From contig JADHVQ010000004.1 in the NCBI GenBank assembly GCA_016783905.1, positions 1-57,418 on the forward strand: a stretch of 57,418 nucleotides of DNA, in the 5' to 3' direction. The translations under genes and the position numbers were made by a program. Source of the stretch: Bacteroidales bacterium (lineage in GTDB: Bacteria > Bacteroidota > Bacteroidia > Bacteroidales > FEN-979). The notes beneath the pieces are model-generated. The model saw nothing but the letters and a program-made list of their open reading frames with translations. It made no database searches and was not told where the DNA came from. Positions 1 to 8,358 of this stretch are shown piece after piece; position 1 is the stretch's first letter; each line of letters begins with the position of its first letter.

Positions 1-746
1 TATCCTTTGCCGTTGACCGAAAATCCCATGGCTCCGGTACGTGCTTCCCCGGCCAGATCCGCCATCCGCTTCCACGAATTGGTATAAGGGGTATACTCCC
101 ACCAGTCTTTCAGGTAGGCCGACCCGTTGTTGCCCAGGCCGATGTAAATCTTGTCGTGAAGGGCAAAGGCAGTAGCATATGCACGCCCAACTCCGGGAAG
201 AGGAGCCTTCTGCGTCCAGGTATTGCTGTATGTATCATACTCCCAGAGGTCGTTCAACGCCCGTTCTGCCAGGTCAAAGCCGGTACCAACATATCCCCGG
301 TTACCCATCGTGACACCCACGGCGGCCATCCTCCCTTTTCCTGATGGGAAAGCTGCCCGGGAACTCCAGGCATTGGCGCCCTGATCCCACTCCAGTAGCT
401 GATAGTTCAGACCATACGGTCCCCCGCCGGTGGTGATGTAAGCTTTGCGACCGATCGAAAAAGCAACACTGCCGCGAAGTGGAAGAGGAAGATTCGATTT
501 GAAACTCCAACTGTTGCTGCCGGGATCATATTCCTGCAGATCCTGGAGCAGATTGCCGCTCAGCCCGTTGGTGCCGGTAGCAATATACCCCTTCTCCCCG
601 ATCGAAAATCCAACAGTCTGCAACCGTGCGGGAGAGTTGAAACCCTGACGATGAACCCAGGATTCCTGAGCAGGAACCTCATCCACACCAACCATTATCC
701 ATACACTTGCCGTGAAGAATAAAAATACAAATAGCTTCTTGAGCAT
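1..746 (-). CDS. Kelch-repeat secreted protein, 3' end outside window
   Basis: The frame is open from an ATG at 746 down to the left edge, so the C-terminus is missing (about 248 codons are visible). The N-terminus MLKKLFVFLFFTASVWIMVG is a signal peptide. The rest is a series of roughly 50-residue kelch-like blocks with recurring patterns: a YDP/YDT-x-S-N-x-W segment, a short proline-rich link (LPLP, APLPG), then G-x-AYxxxG. Kelch repeats form a beta-propeller used for binding; in Bacteroidota such proteins are exported or surface-attached. A T9SS sorting domain could follow beyond the edge but cannot be seen. Promoter element TATATTTG lies 34 bp upstream. The fold is well supported; the ligand is unknown. 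Confidence 0.8.
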   Translation of the reverse strand, partial: MLKKLFVFLFFTASVWIMVGVDEVPAQESWVHRQGFNSPARLQTVGFSIGEKGYIATGTNGLSGNLLQDLQEYDPGSNSWSFKSNLPLPLRGSVAFSIGRKAYITTGGGPYGLNYQLLEWDQGANAWSSRAAFPSGKGRMAAVGVTMGNRGYVGTGFDLAERALNDLWEYDTYSNTWTQKAPLPGVGRAYATAFALHDKIYIGLGNNGSAYLKDWWEYTPYTNSWKRMADLAGEARTGAMGFSVNGKG

Positions 747-779
747 ACCCTGTAAGCCTGATATATGTGCCTTAGGAAA

Positions 780-787
780 CAAATATA
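780..787 (-). promoter_or_regulatory. Candidate -7 element (TATATTTG) of the kelch gene
   Basis: On the minus strand the sequence reads TATATTTG, an exact match to the Bacteroidota -7 consensus TAnnTTTG, 34 bp before the kelch start. No clear -33 TTG was seen. Confidence 0.45.
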
Positions 788-842
788 AGAGGAGAAAATC
801 TCTGTTTCAGGCAGGATTCCAGGACTTATGAACTGTGGATTG

Positions 843-1406
843 TTAATTCAGAGCCGGATCCGGAGGGAAATTGGCCCAGATGGCGTAATCGTTGCCCATG
901 TTTTTCAGATAGTTCGACCAGAGTTCTTCCGGATGACTGGTGATCACTTCGTTGATCGTGGCGTGCGATAATACCCAGGATTTCTCGTTGATTTCGCGGT
1001 CGAGCTGGTTGGGATGCCAACCCGAATAACCTAGGAAGAAACGGATCTGGTGCTCACTCAGCTTCCCCTCCTCCATCAGGCTACGGACCACCTCAATGTC
1101 GCCCCCCCAGAAGAGGCCATCCATGATCCGTAAACTGTTCTCGATGCCCGGTAATGTGTGGATGAAGAAAATACTGTCAGTCTTTACCGGTCCTCCCAGG
1201 TAAACGGGGTACTCAAATCCGGAGAATCCTTTGATTACCTCGTCAAGACGCACCTCAATAGGCTTGTTCACGATGATCCCAAAGGTGCCCTCTTCGTTGT
1301 GTTCGGCCAGCAGGATTACCGCCTGACGAAAATAGAAATCCTTTAACGAGGGCTCTGAGATCAGGATGATCCCCTGTTTTGGTTTGATGATCTGACGCTC
1401 CGTCAT
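843..1406 (-). CDS. YqgE/AlgH family protein (UPF0301, DUF179)
   Basis: 187 residues from the ATG at 1406. A longer frame to 1457 exists but adds only low-conservation residues and runs over the promoter region, and the family normally begins close to the PKQGIILISEP segment. The family signature is clear: G-x-ILISEP-x-L-x-D-x-x-F, AVILLAEHNEEGTFGIIVNKP, then YLGGPV and the C-terminal RFFLGYSGWHPNQLDREI. YqgE/AlgH proteins are small cytosolic proteins of unclear biochemical role; AlgH was linked to alginate regulation in Pseudomonas, which need not apply here. It is transcribed divergently from murL, and the two promoters overlap. Confidence 0.9.
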   Translation of the reverse strand: MTERQIIKPKQGIILISEPSLKDFYFRQAVILLAEHNEEGTFGIIVNKPIEVRLDEVIKGFSGFEYPVYLGGPVKTDSIFFIHTLPGIENSLRIMDGLFWGGDIEVVRSLMEEGKLSEHQIRFFLGYSGWHPNQLDREINEKSWVLSHATINEVITSHPEELWSNYLKNMGNDYAIWANFPPDPALN

Positions 1407-1420
1407 ATCCGAAAATTTAT

Positions 1421-1428
1421 TACATTTG
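1421..1428 (+). promoter_or_regulatory. Candidate -7 element (TACATTTG) of murL-murD2
   Basis: TACATTTG matches TAnnTTTG and lies 32 bp before the murL ATG. No convincing -33 TTG at the expected spacing. Confidence 0.45.
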
Positions 1429-1442
1429 CGAGAGCCTCCGAG

Positions 1443-1450
1443 CAAATATA
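1443..1450 (-). promoter_or_regulatory. Candidate -7 element (TATATTTG) of yqgE
   Basis: The minus strand reads TATATTTG, 36 bp before the chosen YqgE start. It lies inside the murL leader, so the two divergent promoters overlap. Confidence 0.45.
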
Positions 1451-1460
1451 ATACCAATTC

Positions 1461-2873
1461 ATGGAGAAGTCAAACCGTCATGACAAATTCCTGCAACTCA
1501 GGGATGAATTTGCTTGTTTTACCTATGAAGGGTATGACTACAGCTACTCCGGCCATGGATTGGATATCCGTTTCTATTTCAACCTGGCCGACCGGTACAA
1601 CTTTTCTCCTACTATCTTCATCCCGCACAAGGAGTTCTTCATCCCTGAAGAACAGATCATGAATCTCCTCCCAAGCCTGGTCTTTCATCTGGGATTGATC
1701 GAACTGATCAGTTACTGGAAAGCCGCCTGCCCTCCGCAGGTGATCATCAAGCCTCACGCACTCTCCCCCGACCAGGTTGCATGGTGGAAAAAATGCTGGT
1801 TCAACGGCCTCGGCGAGTTCTTCTTCCTTAACTCCATCTCCACAGATATAGAACACTTCCTCGAGGTAAAGGTTGCTTCTGACGATCACCTGGAGCCCAT
1901 TCATTACTCCCTGTTACCCGATGTGATCGTCCCGGTAGGAGGCGGAAAAGATTCCGTGGTAACCCTCGAAATCCTTAGGAAACGCTTCGGTGTAACCTCT
2001 ATGATCCTCAATCCTCGGGGAGCAAGCGTGCATAGCATATTCATAGCAGGATTTGCCCACTCCGGGATGATCGGGATCCACCGTACCATCGATCCTCTCC
2101 TGTTGCAGCTCAACGAAGAGGGATTCCTCAACGGTCATACCCCCTTCTCGGCGCTGCTGGCTTTCTTGAGCATCCTCTCAGCCGTCATCTCCGGGAAGAA
2201 ATACATCGCCCTCTCCAACGAATCAAGCGCCAACGAAACCACTATCCCGGGCCTGACGGTCAACCACCAGTACTCAAAAACATTTGAATTCGAAGAGGAT
2301 TTTCGCAACTATGTAAAAAGCTGGATTTGTCCTGAAATTGACTATTTCAGCTTCCTTCGTCCCCTTAATGAAATCCAGATCGCCGGCCTCTTTACACGTT
2401 ATTCCAAGTATTTCCAGGTATTCAAGAGCTGCAACGTGGGTAGCAAAACCGATTCGTGGTGCGGAAAATGTGCCAAATGCCTCTTTACATACATTATGAT
2501 GGCCGCTTTCCTGAAGCCGGAACAGCTGGCGGAAATTTTTCGCAGAGATATTCTTGACGATATCAACCTGAAGCCGCTATTTGACCAGCTCATCGGCATA
2601 GCTCCTGAAAAGCCCTTCGAGTGCGTAGGAACAATCTCTGAAGTGAACGCCGCCCTGCAAGAGACAATCACAAAGTATGCGAACCAATCCCTCCCCGCCC
2701 TGTTGGAATACTACAACACACTCCCCTTTACCCCCACTACCCCCACTACCCCACCTAACCCGATCACCAGCTCAGAAACCTCATCCTTCCAATCCCTCCT
2801 CCAAGCCTGGGATCCGCAGAATTGTCTACCCCACCAGTTTGAAGAGTTGCTGAAAGGAGTCCTCTATGGTTGA
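1461..2873 (+). CDS. murL: UDP-MurNAc-L-Ala-L-Glu epimerase (MurL-like)
   Basis: 470 residues. The core has a PP-loop ATPase signature, PVGGGKDS at residues 158-165, followed by a conserved nucleotide-binding half with NESSANE and a Cys-rich segment WCGKCAKC at 333-340. This arrangement fits MurL, first described in Xanthomonas, which uses ATP to epimerise the terminal L-Glu of UDP-MurNAc-L-Ala-L-Glu to D-Glu. Decisive support comes from context: its last 8 bp overlap the start of a MurD2-type ligase, the partner enzyme that adds L-Glu. Near the C-terminus a Thr/Pro-rich stretch (around residues 424-432) comes from a 9-bp tandem repeat and is probably dispensable. The start gives a 32-bp leader after a -7 element. 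Alternative: an uncharacterised PP-loop enzyme. Confidence 0.75.
   Translation: MEKSNRHDKFLQLRDEFACFTYEGYDYSYSGHGLDIRFYFNLADRYNFSPTIFIPHKEFFIPEEQIMNLLPSLVFHLGLIELISYWKAACPPQVIIKPHALSPDQVAWWKKCWFNGLGEFFFLNSISTDIEHFLEVKVASDDHLEPIHYSLLPDVIVPVGGGKDSVVTLEILRKRFGVTSMILNPRGASVHSIFIAGFAHSGMIGIHRTIDPLLLQLNEEGFLNGHTPFSALLAFLSILSAVISGKKYIALSNESSANETTIPGLTVNHQYSKTFEFEEDFRNYVKSWICPEIDYFSFLRPLNEIQIAGLFTRYSKYFQVFKSCNVGSKTDSWCGKCAKCLFTYIMMAAFLKPEQLAEIFRRDILDDINLKPLFDQLIGIAPEKPFECVGTISEVNAALQETITKYANQSLPALLEYYNTLPFTPTTPTTPPNPITSSETSSFQSLLQAWDPQNCLPHQFEELLKGVLYG
2730..2756 (+). repeat. 9-bp tandem array inside murL
   Basis: Two exact ACCCCCACT units followed by ACCCCACCT. It encodes the TPTTPTTPP-like stretch close to the MurL C-terminus. 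Confidence 0.7.
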
Positions 2874-4251
2874 ACTTCTTCGCCGGCGCCTGGGAGGGAA
2901 GAAAATCCTCCTGCTGGGCTTTGGCCGTGAAGGGGAGTCATCGTATCGCGTGATCAGGAAACTATGGCCAAACCAAAAGATCTGGATTGCCGACTGCAAT
3001 CCTGACGTGACCGGTAACATCCTGCTCCACGGAGATCAAAACCTTGAATTTCAGTGCGGGGAACATTACCTTGAGGGATTAAACCGGTTCGACGTGATCC
3101 TGAAATCTCCGGGGATCATTCTGAAGAAGCTGAAAGAGCCGGTCAATGAATCACGGATCACCTCCCAGACCGATCTATTCCTTGAAATTTTCGCCCCGCA
3201 GGTTACCGGCATCACTGGTACCAAAGGGAAAAGCACCACCACCAGCCTGATCGCCCACATGCTCACCACGGGCGGGAAAGAGACCATCCTGCTCGGGAAC
3301 ATCGGCACCCCGGCCTGGCACTTTTTCGACCTGATCACACCCCAAACACTCATCGTCAACGAGATCTCATCACACCAGCTCGAATACATCCGCCACGGGC
3401 CGCACATCTCCCTGCTGCTCAATATCTTCGAAGAACACCTTGATGCCTACCGCTCCTACCACGACTACCAGCTGGCCAAGATGAAGATCGCCACCACACA
3501 GGTTGCTGGCGATTACTTTCTGTATAACAGTGATGACACCCTCATCCGGGAGCACATCGGATCGCTGCCACTAAAACCGCAGCTGATACCTCTCTCCCTG
3601 CAACAGCAATTTGACGTTGGTGCCTTCAAACGAAACGGGGAACTGGTGATCCGGATCCCGGGGCGAAACGAGCTGGTCGTCCATGAACCACACAACCGGT
3701 ACCTGAAAGGGGAACACAACCTGCGCAACATCCTGGCCGCTATCACTGCCTGCTGGCTTCAGCGAGTAACCGAAGAGGCCATCCTCGACGGGCTGGCTTC
3801 ATTCAAAGGACTGGCCCACCGCATGGAGTACCTGGGGTGCCAGCATGGGATTCACTGGGTGAATGACTCCATTGCCACCATCCCCGAAGCCTGCATCGCT
3901 GCCATGCAATCCCTCCCCGATGTGGATACCCTTATCCTGGGTGGATTCGACCGGGGGATCGACTACGAAATGCTGAGCCGGTTCCTGCTTCAGGCTCCGG
4001 TACGGACATTGATCTTCAATGGGGCTGCCGGCCGGCGGATCGGCACGGAGTTGGAAAAGATAGATCAAACAATAAAAACGCGGAAAAAGCTGTTTTACAT
4101 CAACCGTTTCGATGACCTACTGCCACTGGTGCTGGAACACACCCGGCAGGGAACCACTTGCCTCCTGTCTCCGGCTGCCGCCAGCTACGACGAATTTCGC
4201 AGCTTTGAAGAACGCGGCTTACGCTTCCGGCAACTGGTAACCGAAGAATGA
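2866..4251 (+). CDS. murD2: UDP-MurNAc-L-alanine--L-glutamate ligase (MurD2-like)
   Basis: 461 residues, a Mur ligase. An N-terminal Rossmann-like part (KKILLLGFGREG) binds the UDP moiety, a P-loop GTKGKST (118-124) binds ATP, and HNLRNILAAI marks the C-terminal domain boundary. Ordinary MurD has a GSNGKTT-type P-loop; the TKGKST form and the EISSHQLE segment resemble the MurD2 branch that ligates L-Glu instead of D-Glu. The ATG overlaps the murL stop region by 8 bp, indicating translational coupling and one pathway: MurD2 adds L-Glu and MurL inverts it. The stop codon lies in the first unit of a GATACGR heptamer array. The substrate assignment rests on context and motif similarity; a standard D-Glu MurD cannot be fully excluded. 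Confidence 0.75.
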   Translation: MVELLRRRLGGKKILLLGFGREGESSYRVIRKLWPNQKIWIADCNPDVTGNILLHGDQNLEFQCGEHYLEGLNRFDVILKSPGIILKKLKEPVNESRITSQTDLFLEIFAPQVTGITGTKGKSTTTSLIAHMLTTGGKETILLGNIGTPAWHFFDLITPQTLIVNEISSHQLEYIRHGPHISLLLNIFEEHLDAYRSYHDYQLAKMKIATTQVAGDYFLYNSDDTLIREHIGSLPLKPQLIPLSLQQQFDVGAFKRNGELVIRIPGRNELVVHEPHNRYLKGEHNLRNILAAITACWLQRVTEEAILDGLASFKGLAHRMEYLGCQHGIHWVNDSIATIPEACIAAMQSLPDVDTLILGGFDRGIDYEMLSRFLLQAPVRTLIFNGAAGRRIGTELEKIDQTIKTRKKLFYINRFDDLLPLVLEHTRQGTTCLLSPAAASYDEFRSFEERGLRFRQLVTEE

Positions 4252-4291
4252 TACGAGATACGAGATACGGGATACGGGATACGGGATACGA
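4250..4291 (+). repeat. Six tandem GATACGR heptamers
   Basis: Six consecutive 7-mers, differing only at the last base (GATACGA or GATACGG), start inside the murD2 stop codon. Confidence 0.85.
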
Positions 4292-4296
4292 GATAG

Positions 4297-4362
4297 AGGC
4301 TGCGCCTGATAGAGCTTCACTGATGGAGCCTTCGGCTGATAAAAGGCCTGCGGTCTTGATAG
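4297..4362 (+). repeat. Array of four mini-hairpins with TGATRR tails
   Basis: Four short palindromes follow each other: AGGC-TGC-GCCT (4297-4307), an imperfect AGCTTCACT (4313-4321), AGCC-TTC-GGCT (4327-4337) and AGGCC-TGC-GGTCT (4344-4356). Each is followed by TGATAG, TGATGG, TGATAA or TGATAG. Three of them have a three-base TGC or TTC loop. No function is known to me. Confidence 0.65.
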
Positions 4363-4403
4363 AACTGACAAAAATAATAAATTTGAACCTTGAACCAAAA
4401 ACT

Positions 4404-5456
4404 ATGAACCTCCTCTTAAAAATATTCTCACCACCTCACCACCTCACTACCCACACTACCTTCACCACCCACACTACCTTCACCACCCACACTGCCCTCA
4501 CCCCCCTCACTACCCTCACCACCCTCACCATCCTCACCACAATCTTGTTCCTCTCATTTTTCTCTGCCAAAGCTCAAACCTCTTATGAGGATCAGGTCCA
4601 CGCTTACATTGATGCTTACAAAGAGATCGTGGTTCAGGACATGCGCACCTACGGCATCCCGGCCAGCATCAAGCTGGCACAGGCAATCATTGAATCAAGA
4701 GCCGGGCAGAGCATCCTGTCCAGGGAGGCTAACAACCATTTCGGAATTAAGTGCCACAAGGAATGGACCGGGAAGACTTACTGGATGGACGATGATGCTC
4801 CTAATGAGTGCTTCCGGAAATACGACCATGCCGCGAAGTCGTTCCGTGACCACTCTGAGTTCCTGACCACCCGGGACCGCTATCAGTTCCTCTTTTCACT
4901 CGATGTCCAGGACTACCGGGCCTGGGCTTACGGACTGAAGTCGGCGGGTTACGCTACCAATCCGAAATACCCCGACATGCTGATCGACATCATCGAACGT
5001 TTCTCGCTCAACCAATACGATCTTCCTGAAGAAGCGGTGGTAGCGGTGGCCACTACACAAGCTGATGAAAACCTCATGGAGGCCTACCGGCAGTTACTCG
5101 CCTACTTTGCCCCGGGCCCCAACAACCGGAAGGTCTACCTGAATAACAATGTCCAATGCACCATAGCGCTGGAGGATGATGACCTGCTAAAGATTGCCCG
5201 CGATTTTCAAGTGAAGGCAGCTGATTTGTTGCGATTCAACGACCTGAAAAGGGCCGGAGGAGTCAGGGAAGGCCAGGTAGTCTACCTCGGGAAAAAGAAA
5301 CGGAAAGCAGTGCAAAAACAACATGTGGTTGGCTACAACCAAACCATGTGGGAGATTTCCCAGGTCTTTGGCATCCGCCTGGCCAACCTCTACCGTAAAA
5401 ATCTGCTCCCCGAAGGCTATGCCCCCCCCGCCGGAAAGATACTAAAGCTAAAGTAA
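4404..5456 (+). CDS. Exported glucosaminidase (GH73) with LysM domains
   Basis: 350 residues from the ATG at 4404. The frame is open back to 4248, but that part is only the heptamer and hairpin arrays, while 4404 begins a signal-like MNLLLKIFS. The GH73 domain follows the signal: AQAIIESRAGQS carries the expected catalytic Glu, then NNHFGIKCHKEWTGKTY and the FRKYDHAAKSFRDHSEFL block, all typical of endo-beta-N-acetylglucosaminidases that cut peptidoglycan. The C-terminus holds two LysM-like modules (DDLLKIARDFQVKAADLLRF and a last one with QTMWEISQVFGIRLANLY) for wall binding. The signal peptide is odd: about 35 residues of Thr-X repeats from a 9-bp array separate its charged start from the hydrophobic ILFLSFFSAKAQ end. 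Confidence 0.85.
   Translation: MNLLLKIFSPPHHLTTHTTFTTHTTFTTHTALTPLTTLTTLTILTTILFLSFFSAKAQTSYEDQVHAYIDAYKEIVVQDMRTYGIPASIKLAQAIIESRAGQSILSREANNHFGIKCHKEWTGKTYWMDDDAPNECFRKYDHAAKSFRDHSEFLTTRDRYQFLFSLDVQDYRAWAYGLKSAGYATNPKYPDMLIDIIERFSLNQYDLPEEAVVAVATTQADENLMEAYRQLLAYFAPGPNNRKVYLNNNVQCTIALEDDDLLKIARDFQVKAADLLRFNDLKRAGGVREGQVVYLGKKKRKAVQKQHVVGYNQTMWEISQVFGIRLANLYRKNLLPEGYAPPAGKILKLK
4430..4544 (+). repeat. 9-bp tandem array inside a signal peptide
   Basis: Two ACCACCTC 8-mers and then about eleven degenerate 9-mers of the form ACYACCYWC. Because the unit is three codons, it encodes a regular Thr-Thr-(His/Phe/Leu) pattern. Confidence 0.85.
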
Positions 5457-5471
5457 ACCCTAAAAAATGTT

Positions 5472-5504
5472 CCCTCCCCTCCAAGGGGAGGGTCAGGGTG
5501 GGGT
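5472..5504. terminator. GC-rich palindromic element between convergent genes
   Basis: CCCTCCCCT (5472-5480) and AGGGGAGGG (5484-5492) form a perfect 9-bp stem with a 3-base loop, followed by TCAGGGTGGGGTC. It lies between convergent genes and could stop transcription from both sides. A close relative sits inside the C10 peptidase gene at 45165-45199. Confidence 0.65.
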
Positions 5505-5511
5505 CATCAAC

Positions 5512-8322
5512 CTAAAACCTCGTTAACCTGAATCCCTTCACCATCTTCCCTGCACCGATTACCAGGTTCAGACGGTTTTTATCCTCCAGCGTGCCGATGT
5601 CGAACGGGGTGGTTCCTTTCACGCCCGATTCGATCTCCACATAGCCGTGCCGGTCAAAAAGAAACACTTCATTGGAGGTAGGTGAGATGATGCCGATGAA
5701 GGTTTTGCCGTTGAGCGTCTTCACCAGATTGGGAGGCGAAACATCGTGTCTGAAAGAATAAAAGTAGATCAGCTTGAAGAAACGGTCGTAGTAGTAAAGG
5801 GTGTTCTTGTCGAAAAAGATAAACTCCGGGGTGCCGTCACCAACGATATCTTCATAGAGGAAATAGTGCTCAGATGTAAAGTTGTTGAAGCTGACACGGC
5901 TCACGCTGCCGTTCTCCCTGAGGTATACCACGTTCCCCATCGGATCGGTGGTCAGCCAGGGGGCCTTGGAGTTGGTCCGGTTCAGGAAAAATGTGGAGTG
6001 AGGAGAATTGGAGAACTTCTTCTCCGGCGTGATCTTCTTCACGCCGGATCCATCGGTAATCAACACTTTCCCACTCTTCATCGTAACGAAAAGTGTAGAA
6101 GAAGCGCCATTGTCATGCACCCTCACCGGCATCACCACCTCCTCCTCCACCATGGGGGAGGTCCAGCCGGCAGCAAGCTGACCGTTAAGGTTGAAGTTGT
6201 AAATCCGGTTGTTCCGGAAAGCGATCACCACCTGGAACTCTTCGGGAGTGCCGGAGTAAATGTGCCCCAACCGGGTAAGACCAGAAGGGCCGGAGGATGA
6301 AGGGCTAGAATGGGGCAGGAAACCAGGAGACAGGATAGATAAACCGTTGGAAGCACGCACCGGGAACTTCATCGGGAAGCGATCTGCCAGCATGCCATCA
6401 CTCCGGATCAGGTAGAGATGGTTCCCGGTGTTAAAGAGGTAGAAAAGCGAGTCATTTCCCGTCAGCAGGATCTCGTGGAAACTCCCCAGCACCCGGCCAT
6501 AAAGCTTATGCTTCCAGAGCATCTGCCCGCTTTGGTCAAGTTTGTAAAGGGTATTCATGGTATCGGTCACAAGGACGGAGAATGCATCTCCGGCACCGGC
6601 ACGGATGATCTGTGGAGTGCCCGAAACAAGGGTGTCGAGGCTCGTCTGCCACACCAAAGGACCCTCTTCGGTAGTCTTGGGATTGAACCGGAGTTGCAGG
6701 TTGGTGTAAAACATCCCCTCCTCGGAAGAGAGCTGCATGGTGACCGCCTGAAATTTCTTCAGTGAATCGAGAATGGGGATAAAGAGGGAGAGATACTCCT
6801 CGGTAAGCACATCAGGAAGATCCTTCAGGAAATGCCTGGAGCTGCAGTAAAAGGAGATATTGGCACGCTCAGAAATGTTGTCGGAGATCTCCTGGTAGCC
6901 CCTGGTCTCCTGCAGCCAATCGCTGTTGAGGATTCGGTCGAGGAGCCGTTTCAGCACATCCGGATCATGCGCCAGGAAGATGAAATCCCCTATGATGGTA
7001 AAACAGGATAGATCAGATTGGTCAAATAACGGGCTCAGCCAAATATTGAGGACCTCTGAGAGCCCCGTCCCATAGATCGGCACTCCCTCATAAAGTGTAG
7101 AATCGGTTTTTTTTCCGGTTAGCCTGGAGAGCGTCAGAAAGCTTTTACGAGCTGAATCAGGATCGACCACCTGGAGGATGGTAACGGGAAAGATAGCCCC
7201 ATCCCTGGGCGATGGCTGAATCCAGCACCGGCCCGCCTGTGAACCTGTCCAGGGATCCAGGAAAAGACGAACAGCGGTGTCGTAACGGGTGTTGAGCTCT
7301 TTAAACAGGTCGAGGTCATCGGCCAGGAAGCTGGCGCGCTGTAGCCTTTTCTGCCACCGCTGGAAATAATCGGGATAGTCCTCCAGTGCGTAGATAAGGT
7401 AAGCCTGGGTACCCGAAGGAAGGATCCCGGTCATCGTCAGGGGTTGGGGTGACTGGTTCCCCATGAGCGCCAGGGTCTGCATGGCGCTGTCGGAAGCGAT
7501 CGTATAGCCGTTGAACAACAGCTCATCCTTCTTGAGGAGGAGATCCAGCCCACTCCAGTCGGCGTACCGGGCAAACTTCACCAGCCCCTGGTTATACGTT
7601 TCGTTCACCCCTTTCCACAACGCGAGGGAGAGATAAGGGAAATTGATGTAAAGGTTGGCGTCGACTTTCTTTCCGGTGGTGGAAGCAACGGTGCTGAAAC
7701 CTTTCATCACCGAAACAGGCGTGTTGAGCGATAACTGGTCGATTGCCCTCTTTACCAGGGCATCTGTGAAGCTTAAGATGCACACTCCTTCCCATACCGA
7801 GGCAAAGAGTACATTTCGCCTGTTCTCAAAATGGATCCGGTAGATTTGCGTCCGGCCATACGGACTTTGCAGGATGGTCACCTTCCCGGGATAATGCTCC
7901 TCCACAAAAGCGGTAAGTGACTTCCCATCCAACGAGGTCGGGAGCGGAAGCAGGAAAAGGGGATCAAATGAAGCGCGGCCATGAACGGAGAGGGTGATGG
8001 TGAGGGGGGAGTCTTTCAGGATTTCACGGATCTCCGGATTACCGCGCGACATAGAGTCGATCAGCAGGAGCTGCTCCTGGATAGGCTTCACACCGGGATA
8101 CTTTAGTAATTCCTTCCAGATGAGGTTGTTACGGGTAAGCTCTCCCAGTAGTCCAAGGGGGCTGTTGACCTGGATGATGAGTGCTGTATGGTCGGGGATC
8201 GCCTGCACCGGGTCTTTGCCACGACGTTCCAGAGAAACGTAGAGGAGATATCCCAGGTAGGGGATACCCACTGCCAGAATCACGATCATTGCAATCTGAA
8301 GTATGCGTCTGACGATCTTCAT
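5512..8322 (-). CDS. Membrane-anchored DUF3352-like protein with C-terminal beta-propeller
   Basis: 936 residues. One N-terminal transmembrane segment (RILQIAMIVILAVGIPYLGYLLY) anchors the protein, leaving a large periplasmic part. Residues from about 40 to 560 resemble DUF3352-type proteins (IPDHTALIIQVNSP; repeated FIFLAHDPDVLKRLLD-like segments). The last ~370 residues look like a PQQ/YVTN-type propeller, with repeated VWQTSLDTL, MLWKHKL, NGQLAAGW, DGTPEFIFFD strands. No catalytic motif is visible, so binding or scaffolding is more likely than catalysis. It runs convergent with the glucosaminidase; the next gene upstream on this strand is rnhB. The role is unknown. Confidence 0.8.
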   Translation of the reverse strand: MKIVRRILQIAMIVILAVGIPYLGYLLYVSLERRGKDPVQAIPDHTALIIQVNSPLGLLGELTRNNLIWKELLKYPGVKPIQEQLLLIDSMSRGNPEIREILKDSPLTITLSVHGRASFDPLFLLPLPTSLDGKSLTAFVEEHYPGKVTILQSPYGRTQIYRIHFENRRNVLFASVWEGVCILSFTDALVKRAIDQLSLNTPVSVMKGFSTVASTTGKKVDANLYINFPYLSLALWKGVNETYNQGLVKFARYADWSGLDLLLKKDELLFNGYTIASDSAMQTLALMGNQSPQPLTMTGILPSGTQAYLIYALEDYPDYFQRWQKRLQRASFLADDLDLFKELNTRYDTAVRLFLDPWTGSQAGRCWIQPSPRDGAIFPVTILQVVDPDSARKSFLTLSRLTGKKTDSTLYEGVPIYGTGLSEVLNIWLSPLFDQSDLSCFTIIGDFIFLAHDPDVLKRLLDRILNSDWLQETRGYQEISDNISERANISFYCSSRHFLKDLPDVLTEEYLSLFIPILDSLKKFQAVTMQLSSEEGMFYTNLQLRFNPKTTEEGPLVWQTSLDTLVSGTPQIIRAGAGDAFSVLVTDTMNTLYKLDQSGQMLWKHKLYGRVLGSFHEILLTGNDSLFYLFNTGNHLYLIRSDGMLADRFPMKFPVRASNGLSILSPGFLPHSSPSSSGPSGLTRLGHIYSGTPEEFQVVIAFRNNRIYNFNLNGQLAAGWTSPMVEEEVVMPVRVHDNGASSTLFVTMKSGKVLITDGSGVKKITPEKKFSNSPHSTFFLNRTNSKAPWLTTDPMGNVVYLRENGSVSRVSFNNFTSEHYFLYEDIVGDGTPEFIFFDKNTLYYYDRFFKLIYFYSFRHDVSPPNLVKTLNGKTFIGIISPTSNEVFLFDRHGYVEIESGVKGTTPFDIGTLEDKNRLNLVIGAGKMVKGFRLTRF

Positions 8323-8358
8323 ACCGGTGGCTGATGGAAGAATGGTTGAACAAAGGTA

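Noticed and set aside
4248..4403. N-terminal extension of the glucosaminidase
   Set aside because: This part is made of heptamer and hairpin repeats with no protein character, and a signal-like start begins at 4404.
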